Assembly (NCBI GenBank): GCA_021463145.1
Contig: JAJTWZ010000002.1
Span: 124,001-188,000, forward strand
DNA from: Blastocatellia bacterium
Lineage (GTDB): Bacteria; Acidobacteriota; Blastocatellia; UBA7656; JADIYM01
DNA: 64,000 nucleotides
Direction: 5' to 3'
A program made the position numbers and the translations under genes. Under the pieces are notes generated by a model. That model was not told where the DNA came from and ran no database searches. It saw only the letters and a list, made by a program, of their open reading frames with translations. This document shows positions 26,006-35,099 of the stretch, one piece after another. Each line of letters opens with the position of its first letter. Position 1 is the stretch's first letter.

Positions 26006-27898
26006 GTGCCGAATCGTAGGTTCCCTTGTAATTTCGAGGCTGTCGCAGCAACTGCTGCCGTAGCCGCGCTTCTCGTCTCCGTTCTCGCATCGCCGGCGTC
26101 ATCGCATACACGACTCGCTCCCCGCGCCGACGGCGAGCGCGGGACTGCGCCGCACGTCGTGTTCTCTACGCTGCTCGGCGGCGAAGCAGGAAATTTTGAC
26201 GGCGCAAGCGACGTGACAGTCGATTCGTCCGGAAACGCCGTTCTAGTCGGCTCTACGGAATCTGCTGACTTCCCGACGAAAAGCGCGCTGCAGGACTCGC
26301 TCAAAGGCAGCCACGATGGCTTCCTGGCGAAGTTCGCTCCGGATGGTACGCTGCTGTTCTCGACCTTTCTTGGCGGCGACGAAGCCGATTCGGCTTCCGC
26401 GGTCGCGGTCGACTCTAGTGGAGCCATCTACGTTGCCGGCTCCACGAGCTCCGACGACTTTCCAGTCACTGATGCTTACCAGGTCAACCGGGCCGGCTTC
26501 TCGGACGTGTTCGTCACGAAACTCTCGGCAGACGGATCGACGATCGTCTGGTCGACTTTGCTGGGCGGCAGCGGGATCGATTCGGCGTCCGACGTCACCG
26601 TCGACGGAACGGGTCGCGTGATCGTGACGGGAGAGGTGTCGCCGGTCGCGGCGGAGATTCCTACCTTCCCGAATGTCGGCGCCGTGCAACCGCTGTACGC
26701 GGGCGGGTCGTCGGATGCATTCGTGAGTACATTCTCCGCGGACGGACGGGAACTTCTCGCATCTACGTTGCTCGACATGCAGATGCAGAGCGGCGCCGGC
26801 GCTCCCGGTCGCGATGCGATCACGGCTGTCCGGGTGCTGTCGGGCGGGACGGACGTGTTTGTTTCCGGATTCGCCGAGTTCGCAGACGGAAACGGCGAGA
26901 TTGCGTTCATCGCACGACTCGACGTTCACGATGGAAGGATGCAGCGCCCCGAGTCATTCATCGGCCTGCTTTTCGGTGCCTATCCGCGGGCCCGGGAATT
27001 GCTGGCGCATCCGGAAACGATCGGATGGAAGCTTACTCGTGGGATGTTGTTGCGATATCCCGATGCGATTTCCGACGGATCGCGGCGTGGAGGCGGGGGC
27101 GATCTCGCGATGCTAGCCGAAGGCCTCTGCCATCCGGGACCTAACGGGAAGTGCAACGACGCCGTATCGCTCGTACGCTACACACCTGACATCGTTCCGA
27201 CCGAGTTCGCGAATCTCGCACCATTGAACGATTTCTTCCTCGATGCCGTTTCGACCGACTCGCAGGGTGCGTTGTACATTGCTGGCGACCTCCATACGGA
27301 CCGGTTGACGACTATCAATCCGTTCCAGCCTGACTTCGGCGGCAACAACGACGTGATCGTGGCCGCGCTCGCTCCGCAGTCGCTCGAGCCGGCGATGGTG
27401 TCGTTTTTCGGCGGCGACGGTTTCGACACGCCCAGTGCGATCACGACCGATGCGGAAGGCAACATCTTCGTCGCCGGCGTGACAACGCTTTCAACGACTT
27501 TCCCGGTGACGCCAGACGCGGTCCAATCTGTTCCCAAAGGTCGCAACGACGCATTCCTCGTCAAGATCTCGGCGGTCGGACCCTTCCCGGAATTGCCGGA
27601 CTTCGCTCTCGCGTTCGATCCGGCCACCGTTCGCGTCCAACGGAACACCAAGGTGAGCGTGCCGCTGCTCCTGGAGCGCATTGGCGGATTCGTCGGCGGC
27701 GTGAAGATCACACCGCCCTCTCAGGTGCCTGGATTCAAGTCGCCGAAGAAAAGGCCGACCGTCACGGGCAACTCGACTCTCCTGAAGTTCAAGGTCAAGT
27801 CGACGGCTCCGCTCGGTCCGACGTCGTTTCGGTTCTCCGGCACGGACTCGGAAGGCAGAACGCGATCGGCGACGATCCAGCTCGAGGTCGTCGAATGA
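26006..27898 (+). CDS. Exported SBBP-repeat beta-propeller protein
   Basis: A 630-residue exported protein of unknown function. GTG at 26006 is chosen because GGAGGT lies five bases before it and the result has a typical signal peptide (about 1-34, ending PASSHT). Repeats of the SBBP type follow: VVFSTLLGG, ASDVTVDSSGNAVLVGSTESADFP, DGFLAKFAPDG and their variants occur at least four times, building a beta-propeller. The last 100 residues form an Ig-like domain (from FALAFDPATVRV). No sorting signal is seen, and it ends next to a strong hairpin terminator. Confidence 0.82.
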   Translation: MPNRRFPCNFEAVAATAAVAALLVSVLASPASSHTRLAPRADGERGTAPHVVFSTLLGGEAGNFDGASDVTVDSSGNAVLVGSTESADFPTKSALQDSLKGSHDGFLAKFAPDGTLLFSTFLGGDEADSASAVAVDSSGAIYVAGSTSSDDFPVTDAYQVNRAGFSDVFVTKLSADGSTIVWSTLLGGSGIDSASDVTVDGTGRVIVTGEVSPVAAEIPTFPNVGAVQPLYAGGSSDAFVSTFSADGRELLASTLLDMQMQSGAGAPGRDAITAVRVLSGGTDVFVSGFAEFADGNGEIAFIARLDVHDGRMQRPESFIGLLFGAYPRARELLAHPETIGWKLTRGMLLRYPDAISDGSRRGGGGDLAMLAEGLCHPGPNGKCNDAVSLVRYTPDIVPTEFANLAPLNDFFLDAVSTDSQGALYIAGDLHTDRLTTINPFQPDFGGNNDVIVAALAPQSLEPAMVSFFGGDGFDTPSAITTDAEGNIFVAGVTTLSTTFPVTPDAVQSVPKGRNDAFLVKISAVGPFPELPDFALAFDPATVRVQRNTKVSVPLLLERIGGFVGGVKITPPSQVPGFKSPKKRPTVTGNSTLLKFKVKSTAPLGPTSFRFSGTDSEGRTRSATIQLEVVE

Positions 27899-27927
27899 CG
27901 TCCGGCTCCCTGACGAACCGAGAACTC

Positions 27928-27966
27928 CCGAAACGACCCCGCTCGCGGCGAGCGGGGTCGTTTCGG
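27928..27966. terminator. Strong bidirectional terminator
   Basis: A nearly perfect palindrome: CCGAAACGACCCCGCT pairs with AGCGGGGTCGTTTCGG around a short GC-rich loop. It begins 29 bases after the SBBP stop and lies 6 bases from the end of the convergent thioredoxin-like gene, so it serves both. Confidence 0.8.
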
Positions 27967-27971
27967 ACGCG

Positions 27972-28208
27972 CTACTTCAGGGCGTCGAGTCCGGCCCCGA
28001 AGTTGATGTGAAACGGCAGCCCGTCCAGTACCAGCGCCGGCACCGATTTCACGCCAGCAGCCGCGGCTTCGTCGACCCGATTCTTCTGCTCGCCGAGGTG
28101 TACTATCTCGAGATCGAAGCGGGATCGGTCGAGTGCCTCCGCAACATTCTGTTCCGCTTCCACGCACACCGAACAACCTGCATGGTAAAACACCGCTTTC
28201 TTCGCCAT
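27972..28208 (-). CDS. Small thioredoxin/glutaredoxin-like protein
   Basis: A 78-residue redox protein with the thioredoxin fold start KAVFYHAGCSVC, active-site Cys12 and Cys15, and the cis-proline segment SVPALVLDG. It is shorter than thioredoxin, like glutaredoxin-type proteins. GGGAG precedes ATG 28208. It is divergent from an HxlR-family regulator with palindromes between them, so it is probably controlled by that regulator in response to a thiol or electrophile signal. Confidence 0.8.
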   Translation of the reverse strand: MAKKAVFYHAGCSVCVEAEQNVAEALDRSRFDLEIVHLGEQKNRVDEAAAAGVKSVPALVLDGLPFHINFGAGLDALK

Positions 28209-28222
28209 TGTTCAACTCCCGT

Positions 28223-28269
28223 CGGATGTGATGGTGACTTCGTGTCACCTGCCACATTGTTCACATCCG
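28223..28269. promoter_or_regulatory. Nested palindromic operator candidate for the HxlR regulator
   Basis: Between the two divergent starts, CGGATGTGA (28223-28231) is mirrored by TCACATCCG (28261-28269). Inside lies a second inverted repeat, GGTGAC (28233-28238) and GTCACC (28244-28249). This lies at the place expected for binding by a winged-helix dimer controlling both genes. Confidence 0.5.
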
Positions 28270-28294
28270 GAGAGATCTGACGAGAGGGCACAAT

Positions 28295-28630
28295 ATGGTT
28301 CCCGTACACAAATCGGTAACGGTCCAGCCGGCGAGCATTACCCGCCTGCTCGAGGACGTCCTGGGCTGCAAGTGGTCGTGGAACGTTCTCCGGGCAATCC
28401 ACGCCGGCACGGTTCGACCTGGTCAGCTGGAGCGGGCCATTCCCGGAATCTCGACAAAAGTGCTCAACGAGCGGCTTCGAAAGCTCGTAGCTCACGGGGT
28501 TCTCGTGAAGACCGAATACCCGGAGTTACCCCCTCGCGTCGAGTACGCGTTCTCCGGCCTCGGCGAGAAATTCCTCGCCGTGCTGCAACAGATCGAAGCG
28601 CTCGAGCGCGAGATCGACAAGCGGCCCTGA
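28295..28630 (+). CDS. HxlR-family winged-helix transcriptional regulator
   Basis: A 111-residue DNA-binding protein of the HxlR/DUF24 group. Typical marks are LGCKWSWNVLRAI, LERAIPGISTKVLNERLRKL (recognition region) and GVLVKTEYPELPPRVEYAFS. It has one cysteine (Cys25) just before the KW segment, the position that senses oxidants or aldehydes in several family members. It is divergent from the thioredoxin-like gene and probably autoregulates. Confidence 0.9.
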   Translation: MVPVHKSVTVQPASITRLLEDVLGCKWSWNVLRAIHAGTVRPGQLERAIPGISTKVLNERLRKLVAHGVLVKTEYPELPPRVEYAFSGLGEKFLAVLQQIEALEREIDKRP

Positions 28631-28635
28631 TCCCC

Positions 28636-28773
28636 GCGCGAAGCGCCCTGGAGTGTTGCGGGAAGGGCCGCTTTGGCAGTTGTTCGATTGACAGGGTTGC
28701 GATACCTCGAACGTCTCCCCCTCCCCGCATCTGAAAAGCGGCGCTGCACGCCGCACTCCAAGGCGCTTCGCGC
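28636..28773. repeat. Intergenic element with 20-bp terminal inverted repeats, family A (best copy)
   Basis: A 138-bp element in a convergent gap. The left end (28636-28655) is the reverse complement of the right end (28754-28773) at 19 of 20 positions, with right end CACTCCAAGGCGCTTCGCGC. The interior (CCGCTTTGG, then TCGAAC and CCTCCCC-like segments) is shared with the copy near 59385. Confidence 0.65.
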
Positions 28774-29723
28774 TAGAGAGCCGAACGAAAACGATCGGTC
28801 GCGTTGAGAAGCGCCGAGACGATGCCGGGCTCCGACACCGCGTGCCCCGCGTCCGCGATGACGTTGAAGTCGGCCTCCGGCCAGGCCACGTGAAGGTCCC
28901 ACGCACTCATCATCGGACAGACGACGTCGTACCGCCCCTGGACTATCACCGCCGGAATATGGCGGATCCTGTCGACGTTCTCGATAAGCCAGTTGTCGGT
29001 CTCGAAAAACGCTCCGTTCACGAAGTAGTGGCACTCGATGCGGGCAAGCGAAAGCGCGAGATGCGCCTCGTCGAATCGCGCGATGACGTCGGGGTCCGGA
29101 AAGAGCTTGCTGGTGCTGCCCTCCCAGACGCTCCACGCGCGTGCAGCCGAGAGCCTCACCCCTTCGTCCTCGCTCGTCAGGCGTCTGTAGTAGGCCGAGA
29201 TGACGTCGTCACGCTCCTCCCTGGGAATCTCGGCGATATAGGCCGCAAAGCGGTCGGGAAAAATCGCATCGGCCCCCTGCTGGTAGAACCAGACGAGCTC
29301 CTTGCGCCGGCAAAGGAATATGCCGCGCAGCACGAGCGCCCTGCACCGGTCCGGATGCGTCTCCGCGTATGCCAGTGCGAGCGTGCTGCCCCAGGACCCG
29401 CCGAAGACAACCCACGTGTCGATGCCGAGGTGCTCGCGGAGCAGCTCGATGTCGTCGACGAGATGCCAGGTTGTGTTGTCCTCGAGGTTTGCGTGAGGTG
29501 TGCTCTGCCCCGACCCGCGTTGGTCGAAGAGCACGATCCGATACGCCTCGGGGTCGAAGTACTGGCGATAATCCCCTTTCGTGCCTCCACCGGGACCGCC
29601 GTGCAGAAACACGACCGGGGTTCCGTTCGGATTGCCGGACTGTTCGTAATAGAGCGTGTGAACTGGAGAGACCGGCAGCATTCCGGTTTCGAAGGGTTCG
29701 ATCGGCGGATAGAGCGTTCGCAT
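28773..29723 (-). CDS. pip: Prolyl iminopeptidase (S33)
   Basis: Cytoplasmic alpha/beta hydrolase removing N-terminal proline. The 316-residue product has HGGPGGG as oxyanion segment, FDQRGSGQSTPH, and the nucleophile elbow GGSWGSTLALAYA. The acid lies in GRYDVVCP and the histidine in DAGHAVSEP. Length and motifs match family S33. Start ATG 29723. With the M24 enzyme it would let the cell recycle proline-containing peptides. Confidence 0.93.
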   Translation of the reverse strand: MRTLYPPIEPFETGMLPVSPVHTLYYEQSGNPNGTPVVFLHGGPGGGTKGDYRQYFDPEAYRIVLFDQRGSGQSTPHANLEDNTTWHLVDDIELLREHLGIDTWVVFGGSWGSTLALAYAETHPDRCRALVLRGIFLCRRKELVWFYQQGADAIFPDRFAAYIAEIPREERDDVISAYYRRLTSEDEGVRLSAARAWSVWEGSTSKLFPDPDVIARFDEAHLALSLARIECHYFVNGAFFETDNWLIENVDRIRHIPAVIVQGRYDVVCPMMSAWDLHVAWPEADFNVIADAGHAVSEPGIVSALLNATDRFRSAL

Positions 29724-29771
29724 TCTGGTGTTCGGACTCCGGGTTCAGATACTGGTGCAGTTGAATGGGCA

Positions 29772-29806
29772 AAGCGCCCGGGCGCGGACTGAGCGCGCGG
29801 GCGCTT
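29772..29806 (-). terminator. Hairpin terminator after the SRPBCC gene
   Basis: AAGCGCCCG (29772-29780) pairs with CGGGCGCTT (29798-29806); read on the minus strand it follows the SRPBCC stop by about 35 bases and ends in a short T run. Confidence 0.5.
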
Positions 29807-29840
29807 CGATCGAGACTACAGCGAGGTGCACCTTCGGGCG

Positions 29841-30281
29841 TCAGGCCGACGCAGCGCTGGATCCCTCGACGTAGTCCTTGAAGGACGCCAGTTCCGTGGG
29901 AAGCTCGCTGCAGGGGTCTTCGTGGAGCACTCTTGCGAGTGCTTCGCCGATCTTCCCAAGTGGCGCGTGGTACTCCATATCCACGCTGACGCGGGTCGAA
30001 TTCGGCGCAAGTTCCGTGAAGCTGACCTTGCCGAGAAAATCCACGTCGCCCGTCATCGTGTGCCACTGGAACGACTCGCCCGGGTGCTCGTTGGCAAGTT
30101 CGATGTGGCACTCGACCTTTCCGACCGGCGTCGATACCCGGGCGATTGCCGTCCTGTCGCCAGTGTCGTGAACCTCGGCAAGGAATGGAATGAACCTGGG
30201 CCAGTTCTCAAAGTCCCGCCATACCGCGTACGCGCGATCGAGCGAGACGCTTACGTCGATGCTGTGTGAGGCGTTGCTCAT
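29841..30281 (-). CDS. SRPBCC-family (polyketide cyclase/START-like) protein
   Basis: A 146-residue protein of the helix-grip fold. The pattern SIDVSVSLDRAYAVWRDFENWPRFIPFL at the N-terminus and FTELAPNSTRVSVDMEY later are typical. These proteins bind hydrophobic ligands in a central cavity; the ligand here is unknown. ATG 30281 is used because AGGAG precedes it; the longer open frame upstream is not coding. Confidence 0.82.
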   Translation of the reverse strand: MSNASHSIDVSVSLDRAYAVWRDFENWPRFIPFLAEVHDTGDRTAIARVSTPVGKVECHIELANEHPGESFQWHTMTGDVDFLGKVSFTELAPNSTRVSVDMEYHAPLGKIGEALARVLHEDPCSELPTELASFKDYVEGSSAASA

Positions 30282-30547
30282 AACGGTTCGCTCCTGAGTG
30301 AAATGGTCCCTTGCAGCATTTGTAGCACCGGCGATGCCCGCTGTACACCGTGAAGCGGCAACGCCCGTGGAAATCGAAAGATGCTCAGGAAATTGACGCC
30401 GACTGACGAGAGAGATCGAGCCGGGATGCCGATCGCGGCTGGACATGCAAACGGTCCATTGCTACGGCTCCCGGCTTGAACGGCAGATTGCGCGAAGTCA
30501 CTCTTGCCTTGAACTGACGGCAACCCGCGGCTTCGAAAAGGAAGAAG

Positions 30548-32485
30548 CTAGCGCAGGAACTCCTCCCGGAAATACCCCGCCGGAATCGTGCCCATCTTCA
30601 TGAGCCTTTCGTGGAAGTCCTTCGCCGAGTAGTCTGCCCCGGCCTTTGCTTTGAACGCCTCACGAAGCGACAGGATCTCGTTCTTCCCGAGATTGTAGGT
30701 GATCGCCTGCGTCGGCCACTTCGAGTATCGGTACATCGCCCGCCGGCTCGAGCCGCAAATCGCCCGCGCTTCGTCATCCGAGCCCGCTTGCGCGCACGCG
30801 TCCGGTGCGAACGCGACGTGTGCCGTGAAGTAATCTACGGCCTCGTCGAAACTCATACGACCCGTGTGGATACCCGTGTCGACGCGTACGCGCACCGCCC
30901 GCAGGAGCTGCCCCTGCAGTTCGTACAGGTACTCCTCCGGCGTGTAGAACCCGTACGGCCGCCCCGGTACCGGCTCGGCCATGAGCTCCTCGGCCCACAA
31001 TCCCCAGCCCTCGGCGGCCATCGAGTCTTCCCACATCGACGCCGATCCCTCGACCTCGCCCGGTGTGAGCCACCGGATGTTCGATATCTCGCGCGCGTGC
31101 TCCGTCATGAACTTGAAGTGCCAGTCGTGGCCCGGGAAGCCTTCGTGGATCGCGGTATCGGCAACCGACGCCCTGTTGTTGAGGCGCAGCGCCGCCGGAT
31201 CGTTCTCCGTCGGCGTGAGGTAGAACCTTCCGATGCCGGCCTTTTTGAACGGAGGCGCCATGTAGTACGCCGCGTCGATCGTGCTGCGCAGGACTGGCGG
31301 CGTCGGCACGACGTCGAGCCGGTAGGTTGCCGGAATGTCGAACAGCCTGTGTTCGCGGCCGTACGCGACCGCGCGCTCGCCGGCTTCGCGGTACCACCGG
31401 AAGAGTTCCTCGTCGTCCTTCGGCGATTCCTTCGAAAGGTGGTTCATCACCGCCTTGATCGACACGCGCTTCTCGGCGTCGGTGCCGAAAGCGAGTCCAA
31501 GTTTCGCGTCAGTCGCGACGCGTTCCGCCGCCTCGAAGATCTTCGCTTCGTAAAGTGCGACCTGTGCCGCGCCGTAGTCGAAAAGCTCGGCTACGCTTCG
31601 GTTGACGCGCAGACAGTTTGTCACTCGCCACTGGTACTCCTTCTCGCCCGAGGCGAAGCGGTCGGCCTTCTCGTTCACGTCGAAGTTCTTCGAAAGGAAG
31701 TCGGCGAAGCCGCGGTACGACTCGGCCGCCTTCGCGCCAGCGTCGCCTAGCCGTCCGAGCATCTTCGTCGCGAACGGGCGCGTGCCGAGGAATGCCTTCG
31801 CAGTCGCTCCAAGCGTGGATGCGAAGAACTCGGCGTTCGCGCGACTGCCGTCGATGCCGTCGAACTGCACCATCCGCCGGTCGGGGATGTTGCCGGAGCG
31901 TTTGCCGGCAAGAAGGTTCTCCTTCGCCACGGCGAGGAACTTCGGAATCGCGGCAACTCGCGCCGCCACCTGCGCCCACTCGTTCTCGGTCCCGAGCATT
32001 CCGCTGCCGGCGTCCGTCATCTGCTGGATCTGAAGGTCGACCCCTCGGAATGGCTCGGCCACGTAGGTGTCGACGCTGCGCTCGTGGTATCGCAGATCCG
32101 AGATCTGGTGGAGGTTGAAGCCGATCTGCGCCTGAAGAACGGTGTGGTCGATGCGACTTGCGGCGGACAGGTCCTGCGGACGGACGGCGCGAAGTTCGGT
32201 CTCGAGGCCGCGGTAGTACTTCGCTTCGGCTGCGAGTGCGCCGGCGCGCCAGTCGCGCAGGTGCTCGTTTACGCGCGCAAGGACCGGGCTGTAGCCGTTG
32301 CCGCCGAGATAGGTGGACGTGACCGGATTCAGCCGGAGCGTGCGGAGGAAATAGGCTTCGCGTATGGCGGCGAAGCGCTCGTCGGCGGTTCGGGCGGCGG
32401 CGAGCGCGGACGGGCTTAGCAGTCCGGTGAGGCCTGCGGCTGCGCCCGAAGCCGCCGAGAGCACGAGGAAGTCTCTGCGTTGCAT
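30548..32485 (-). CDS. DUF885 family exported protein (putative metallopeptidase)
   Basis: A 645-residue protein. It starts QRRDFLVLSAASGAAAGL, which has a twin-arginine-like (RR) signal followed by a hydrophobic stretch ending at ALAAAR. DUF885 proteins carry an HExxxGH-like motif; here HEGFPGHDWHF lies near residue 447, with a downstream Glu (WAEELM) that could complete a zinc site. The C-terminus has AKDFHERLMKMGTIP, typical of the family. ATG 32485 has GAGGAG upstream. It is divergent from the M13 peptidase and may share control with it. Confidence 0.87.
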   Translation of the reverse strand: MQRRDFLVLSAASGAAAGLTGLLSPSALAAARTADERFAAIREAYFLRTLRLNPVTSTYLGGNGYSPVLARVNEHLRDWRAGALAAEAKYYRGLETELRAVRPQDLSAASRIDHTVLQAQIGFNLHQISDLRYHERSVDTYVAEPFRGVDLQIQQMTDAGSGMLGTENEWAQVAARVAAIPKFLAVAKENLLAGKRSGNIPDRRMVQFDGIDGSRANAEFFASTLGATAKAFLGTRPFATKMLGRLGDAGAKAAESYRGFADFLSKNFDVNEKADRFASGEKEYQWRVTNCLRVNRSVAELFDYGAAQVALYEAKIFEAAERVATDAKLGLAFGTDAEKRVSIKAVMNHLSKESPKDDEELFRWYREAGERAVAYGREHRLFDIPATYRLDVVPTPPVLRSTIDAAYYMAPPFKKAGIGRFYLTPTENDPAALRLNNRASVADTAIHEGFPGHDWHFKFMTEHAREISNIRWLTPGEVEGSASMWEDSMAAEGWGLWAEELMAEPVPGRPYGFYTPEEYLYELQGQLLRAVRVRVDTGIHTGRMSFDEAVDYFTAHVAFAPDACAQAGSDDEARAICGSSRRAMYRYSKWPTQAITYNLGKNEILSLREAFKAKAGADYSAKDFHERLMKMGTIPAGYFREEFLR

Positions 32486-32745
32486 CCTGGGTCGATCTCC
32501 TCTGGCGTGGTTGACGTACCCGGAGCCTACCGCGACTTCGGCTCGGATTCGAGGCGATCGGTGAACCGTGCCGGATTCGCGATTAATTGCGCCCGAACGG
32601 CCGCGCCATCGCTCGAGCTCGGCGGTCAGCCGTCCCGGCCGTGACGCCGTCCGCGACCGCCGATTCCAGTAACTCGGCGCCGGGTTCTTCCGTAAACAGA
32701 ATCGTTCGGAAATCACCGGGCCACACTCTCAGGGAGCACACCACC

Positions 32746-34764
32746 ATGCGTTCTATCGGATTCCTCGTTATCGTCGTGCTGCTTTCGTCCACCGTCCTGG
32801 CCCAGGGCCCGAAGGGCATCGAGGTCGGGGATATCGACTCGAGCGTCGCACCTTGCGCCGACTTCTTCGAATACGCGAACGGGACGTGGCGCAAGTCGAA
32901 CCCGATCCCTCCGTCGATGGTGCGATGGAGCCGGCGCTGGGCCGCGGGCGAACTTTCGAAGGATCGGCTCAAGGAGATCCTCGAACAGGCCGCCTCGAAG
33001 AAGGACGCGCCAGCCGGGAGTCCCGAGCGGCTCATCGGCGACTTCTACGCTTCCGGAATGGACGAAGCGCGCATAAACACTCTCGGCGTCGAGCCGCTCA
33101 AGCCCTGGATGGCCGAGATCGACGCGCTGAAGAACGCCGCGGACGTGCAGGTGACGATCCGCAAGTTGCACGACATCGGCGTCAACGTGCCGTTCGCGAT
33201 ATATGGAGCCTCCGACAACCACGAGCCGAACAACGTTATCGCGCACGTCTCCGCGAGCGGACTCGGCCTGCCCGACCGCGACTACTACGTGAAGTCCGAA
33301 CCGCGCTTCGTGGAGGCGCGCGAGAAGTATCTCGTCCACGTCGCGACAATGTTCCGCCTCGCGGGAGCGAACGAAGCCGGCGCGAAGGCAGCGGCAGAAA
33401 CGGTCATGCGCTTCGAGACGGAGCTCGCCAGTCAATCGCTCGACAACGTCGCACTGCGCGATCCGAAGGCGACCGATCACAAGACGTCGATTGCGGACCT
33501 CCAGAAGATGACCCCGGCGTTCGACTGGAACGCGTACTTTACGGCCACGAAGATCGCGCGTGTCGACGTGAACGTCGCCGAGCCGCAGTTCCTCGCCGAG
33601 GTGAACCGCAAGCTCGAGAAGACGCCCGTCGCCGAATGGAAGGCGTACCTGAAGTTCCACCTGCTCCGCGTCGCGTCAAGGGCGCTCTCCGAGCCGTTCG
33701 TTCGCGAAGATTTCGAGTTCAACCAGAAGTACCTCGGCGGCGCGAAGGAAATGAAGCCGCGCTGGAAGCGCATTGTCGAAACGACCGACGACCTGCTCGG
33801 CGACGCACTCGGCAAGATCTACACGGACAAGTACTTCCCGCCCGCGGCAAAGGCGCGCATGCAGGAGATGGTGAAGAACCTGCTGTGGGCGATGGGCGAC
33901 AACATCCAGAAGCTCGACTGGATGGGTCCCGAAACGAAGAAGCGCGCGATGGAGAAGCTCTCCACTTTCAATCCGAAGGTCGGCTATCCCGACACCTGGA
34001 AAGACTACAGCTCGCTTAAGATCGATCGCTCGTCGTACTGGAACAACGTCGTCGAAGGCGCTCGATTCGCCGTCAACGACAACCGGTCGACGATCGGCAA
34101 GCCGGTCGACAGGGGCCGCTGGGGAATGACGCCGCCGACGTCGAACGCCTACTACGACCCGTCGTTGAACGAGATCGTGTTTCCCGCGGGCATCCTTCAG
34201 TCGCCAGCCTTCAGCATGGGGGTCACCGATGCGGTGAACTACGGCGCCATTGGCGTCATCATCGGTCACGAGATCAGTCACGGATTCGACGACCAGGGAG
34301 CGCAATACGACGCGCAAGGACGGCTGAGGAACTGGTGGACGGACGAGGACCTCAAGCGCTTCCAGGAGCGGACGGCGTGTGTGGTCGCGCAGTTCGAGGA
34401 GTACTTCATCGAGCCCGGCATCCATCACAACGGCAAGCTCGTGCTCGGCGAGAGCATCGGCGACATCGCGGGCGCGAAGATCGCGCTCAAGGCTTACCAG
34501 CATTCGCGCGAGGGCAAGGGTCCGGAGCCGACGATCGACGGCTTTACACCGGAGCAGCAGTTTTTCATCGCCTGGGGACAGTTCCGCGGCGATGCGATCC
34601 GGCCGGAAACACAGCGGCTCATGGTTCAGGGAGACCCGCATCCGATCGGGAAGTACCGCGTGATTGGAACCGTGTCGAACATGCCCGAGTTCTGGAAGGC
34701 GTTCGGCTGCCCTGAGACGTCGGCGATGGTTCGCGAGAAGGCGAAGCGCTGCTCGGTATGGTAA
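32746..34764 (+). CDS. Secreted M13 (neprilysin-like) zinc endopeptidase
   Basis: A 672-residue exported oligopeptidase. A signal peptide (about 1-19) is followed by the family start PCADFFEYANGTW. The catalytic domain has NAYYDPSLNEIVFPAGILQ, the zinc motif GHEISHGFDDQG (HExxH near residue 508), GESIGDIAG (third ligand Glu near 569) and the C-terminal CSVW common to M13. ATG 32746 has AGGGAG upstream. It cleaves peptides up to about 50 residues. It is divergent from the DUF885 gene. Confidence 0.95.
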   Translation: MRSIGFLVIVVLLSSTVLAQGPKGIEVGDIDSSVAPCADFFEYANGTWRKSNPIPPSMVRWSRRWAAGELSKDRLKEILEQAASKKDAPAGSPERLIGDFYASGMDEARINTLGVEPLKPWMAEIDALKNAADVQVTIRKLHDIGVNVPFAIYGASDNHEPNNVIAHVSASGLGLPDRDYYVKSEPRFVEAREKYLVHVATMFRLAGANEAGAKAAAETVMRFETELASQSLDNVALRDPKATDHKTSIADLQKMTPAFDWNAYFTATKIARVDVNVAEPQFLAEVNRKLEKTPVAEWKAYLKFHLLRVASRALSEPFVREDFEFNQKYLGGAKEMKPRWKRIVETTDDLLGDALGKIYTDKYFPPAAKARMQEMVKNLLWAMGDNIQKLDWMGPETKKRAMEKLSTFNPKVGYPDTWKDYSSLKIDRSSYWNNVVEGARFAVNDNRSTIGKPVDRGRWGMTPPTSNAYYDPSLNEIVFPAGILQSPAFSMGVTDAVNYGAIGVIIGHEISHGFDDQGAQYDAQGRLRNWWTDEDLKRFQERTACVVAQFEEYFIEPGIHHNGKLVLGESIGDIAGAKIALKAYQHSREGKGPEPTIDGFTPEQQFFIAWGQFRGDAIRPETQRLMVQGDPHPIGKYRVIGTVSNMPEFWKAFGCPETSAMVREKAKRCSVW

Positions 34765-35099
34765 CGAGACAGCGACGGTCCGATGCCGGGTCCGTGCCGT
34801 GAGCGGAAACGAGCGGGGTGATCCACGGGCAGCGCGCCCCTGGAGCACCGCCCGCTCGCTGCCGCTCGCGGTACTGACTGGGGTGGCTCGACCGTTTGGA
34901 GTGCGGACCGGCGGCGCAGCCAGGTCCACGCCGGGCGCCAGGCCGTCGTCACGCGCGGTCCGCACGTGTGCACGCCGTACTCGAGTCCGTGCGTTTTCCC
35001 GTTCCCTCCAAATCGTCGTTGCTCTTTTCTGCCCGACTCCTTAGACTTTTTGGTTTTCCTGGCATCGTGGCCGAACACAGAAGGAGTATCAGCATAAAC
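34765..35099. other. Intergenic region with family B hairpin repeat
   Basis: A 335-bp gap before ATP sulfurylase. No gene is seen. Positions 34795-34876 hold a degenerate copy of the hairpin repeat found downstream of the same gene. A possible promoter (TTGCTC then TTAGAC) lies about 60-75 bp before the ATG, and AAGGAG is near 35081. Confidence 0.45.
34795..34876. repeat. REP-like hairpin repeat, family B, degenerate copy
   Basis: A left arm (TGAGCGGAAACGAGCGGGGTG) and a right arm (GCACCGCCCGCTCGCTGCC, then GCTCGCGG) can pair around a loop. The right arm ends in GGTACTGA, as in the copies at 36281-36367 and near 36601. Confidence 0.55.
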
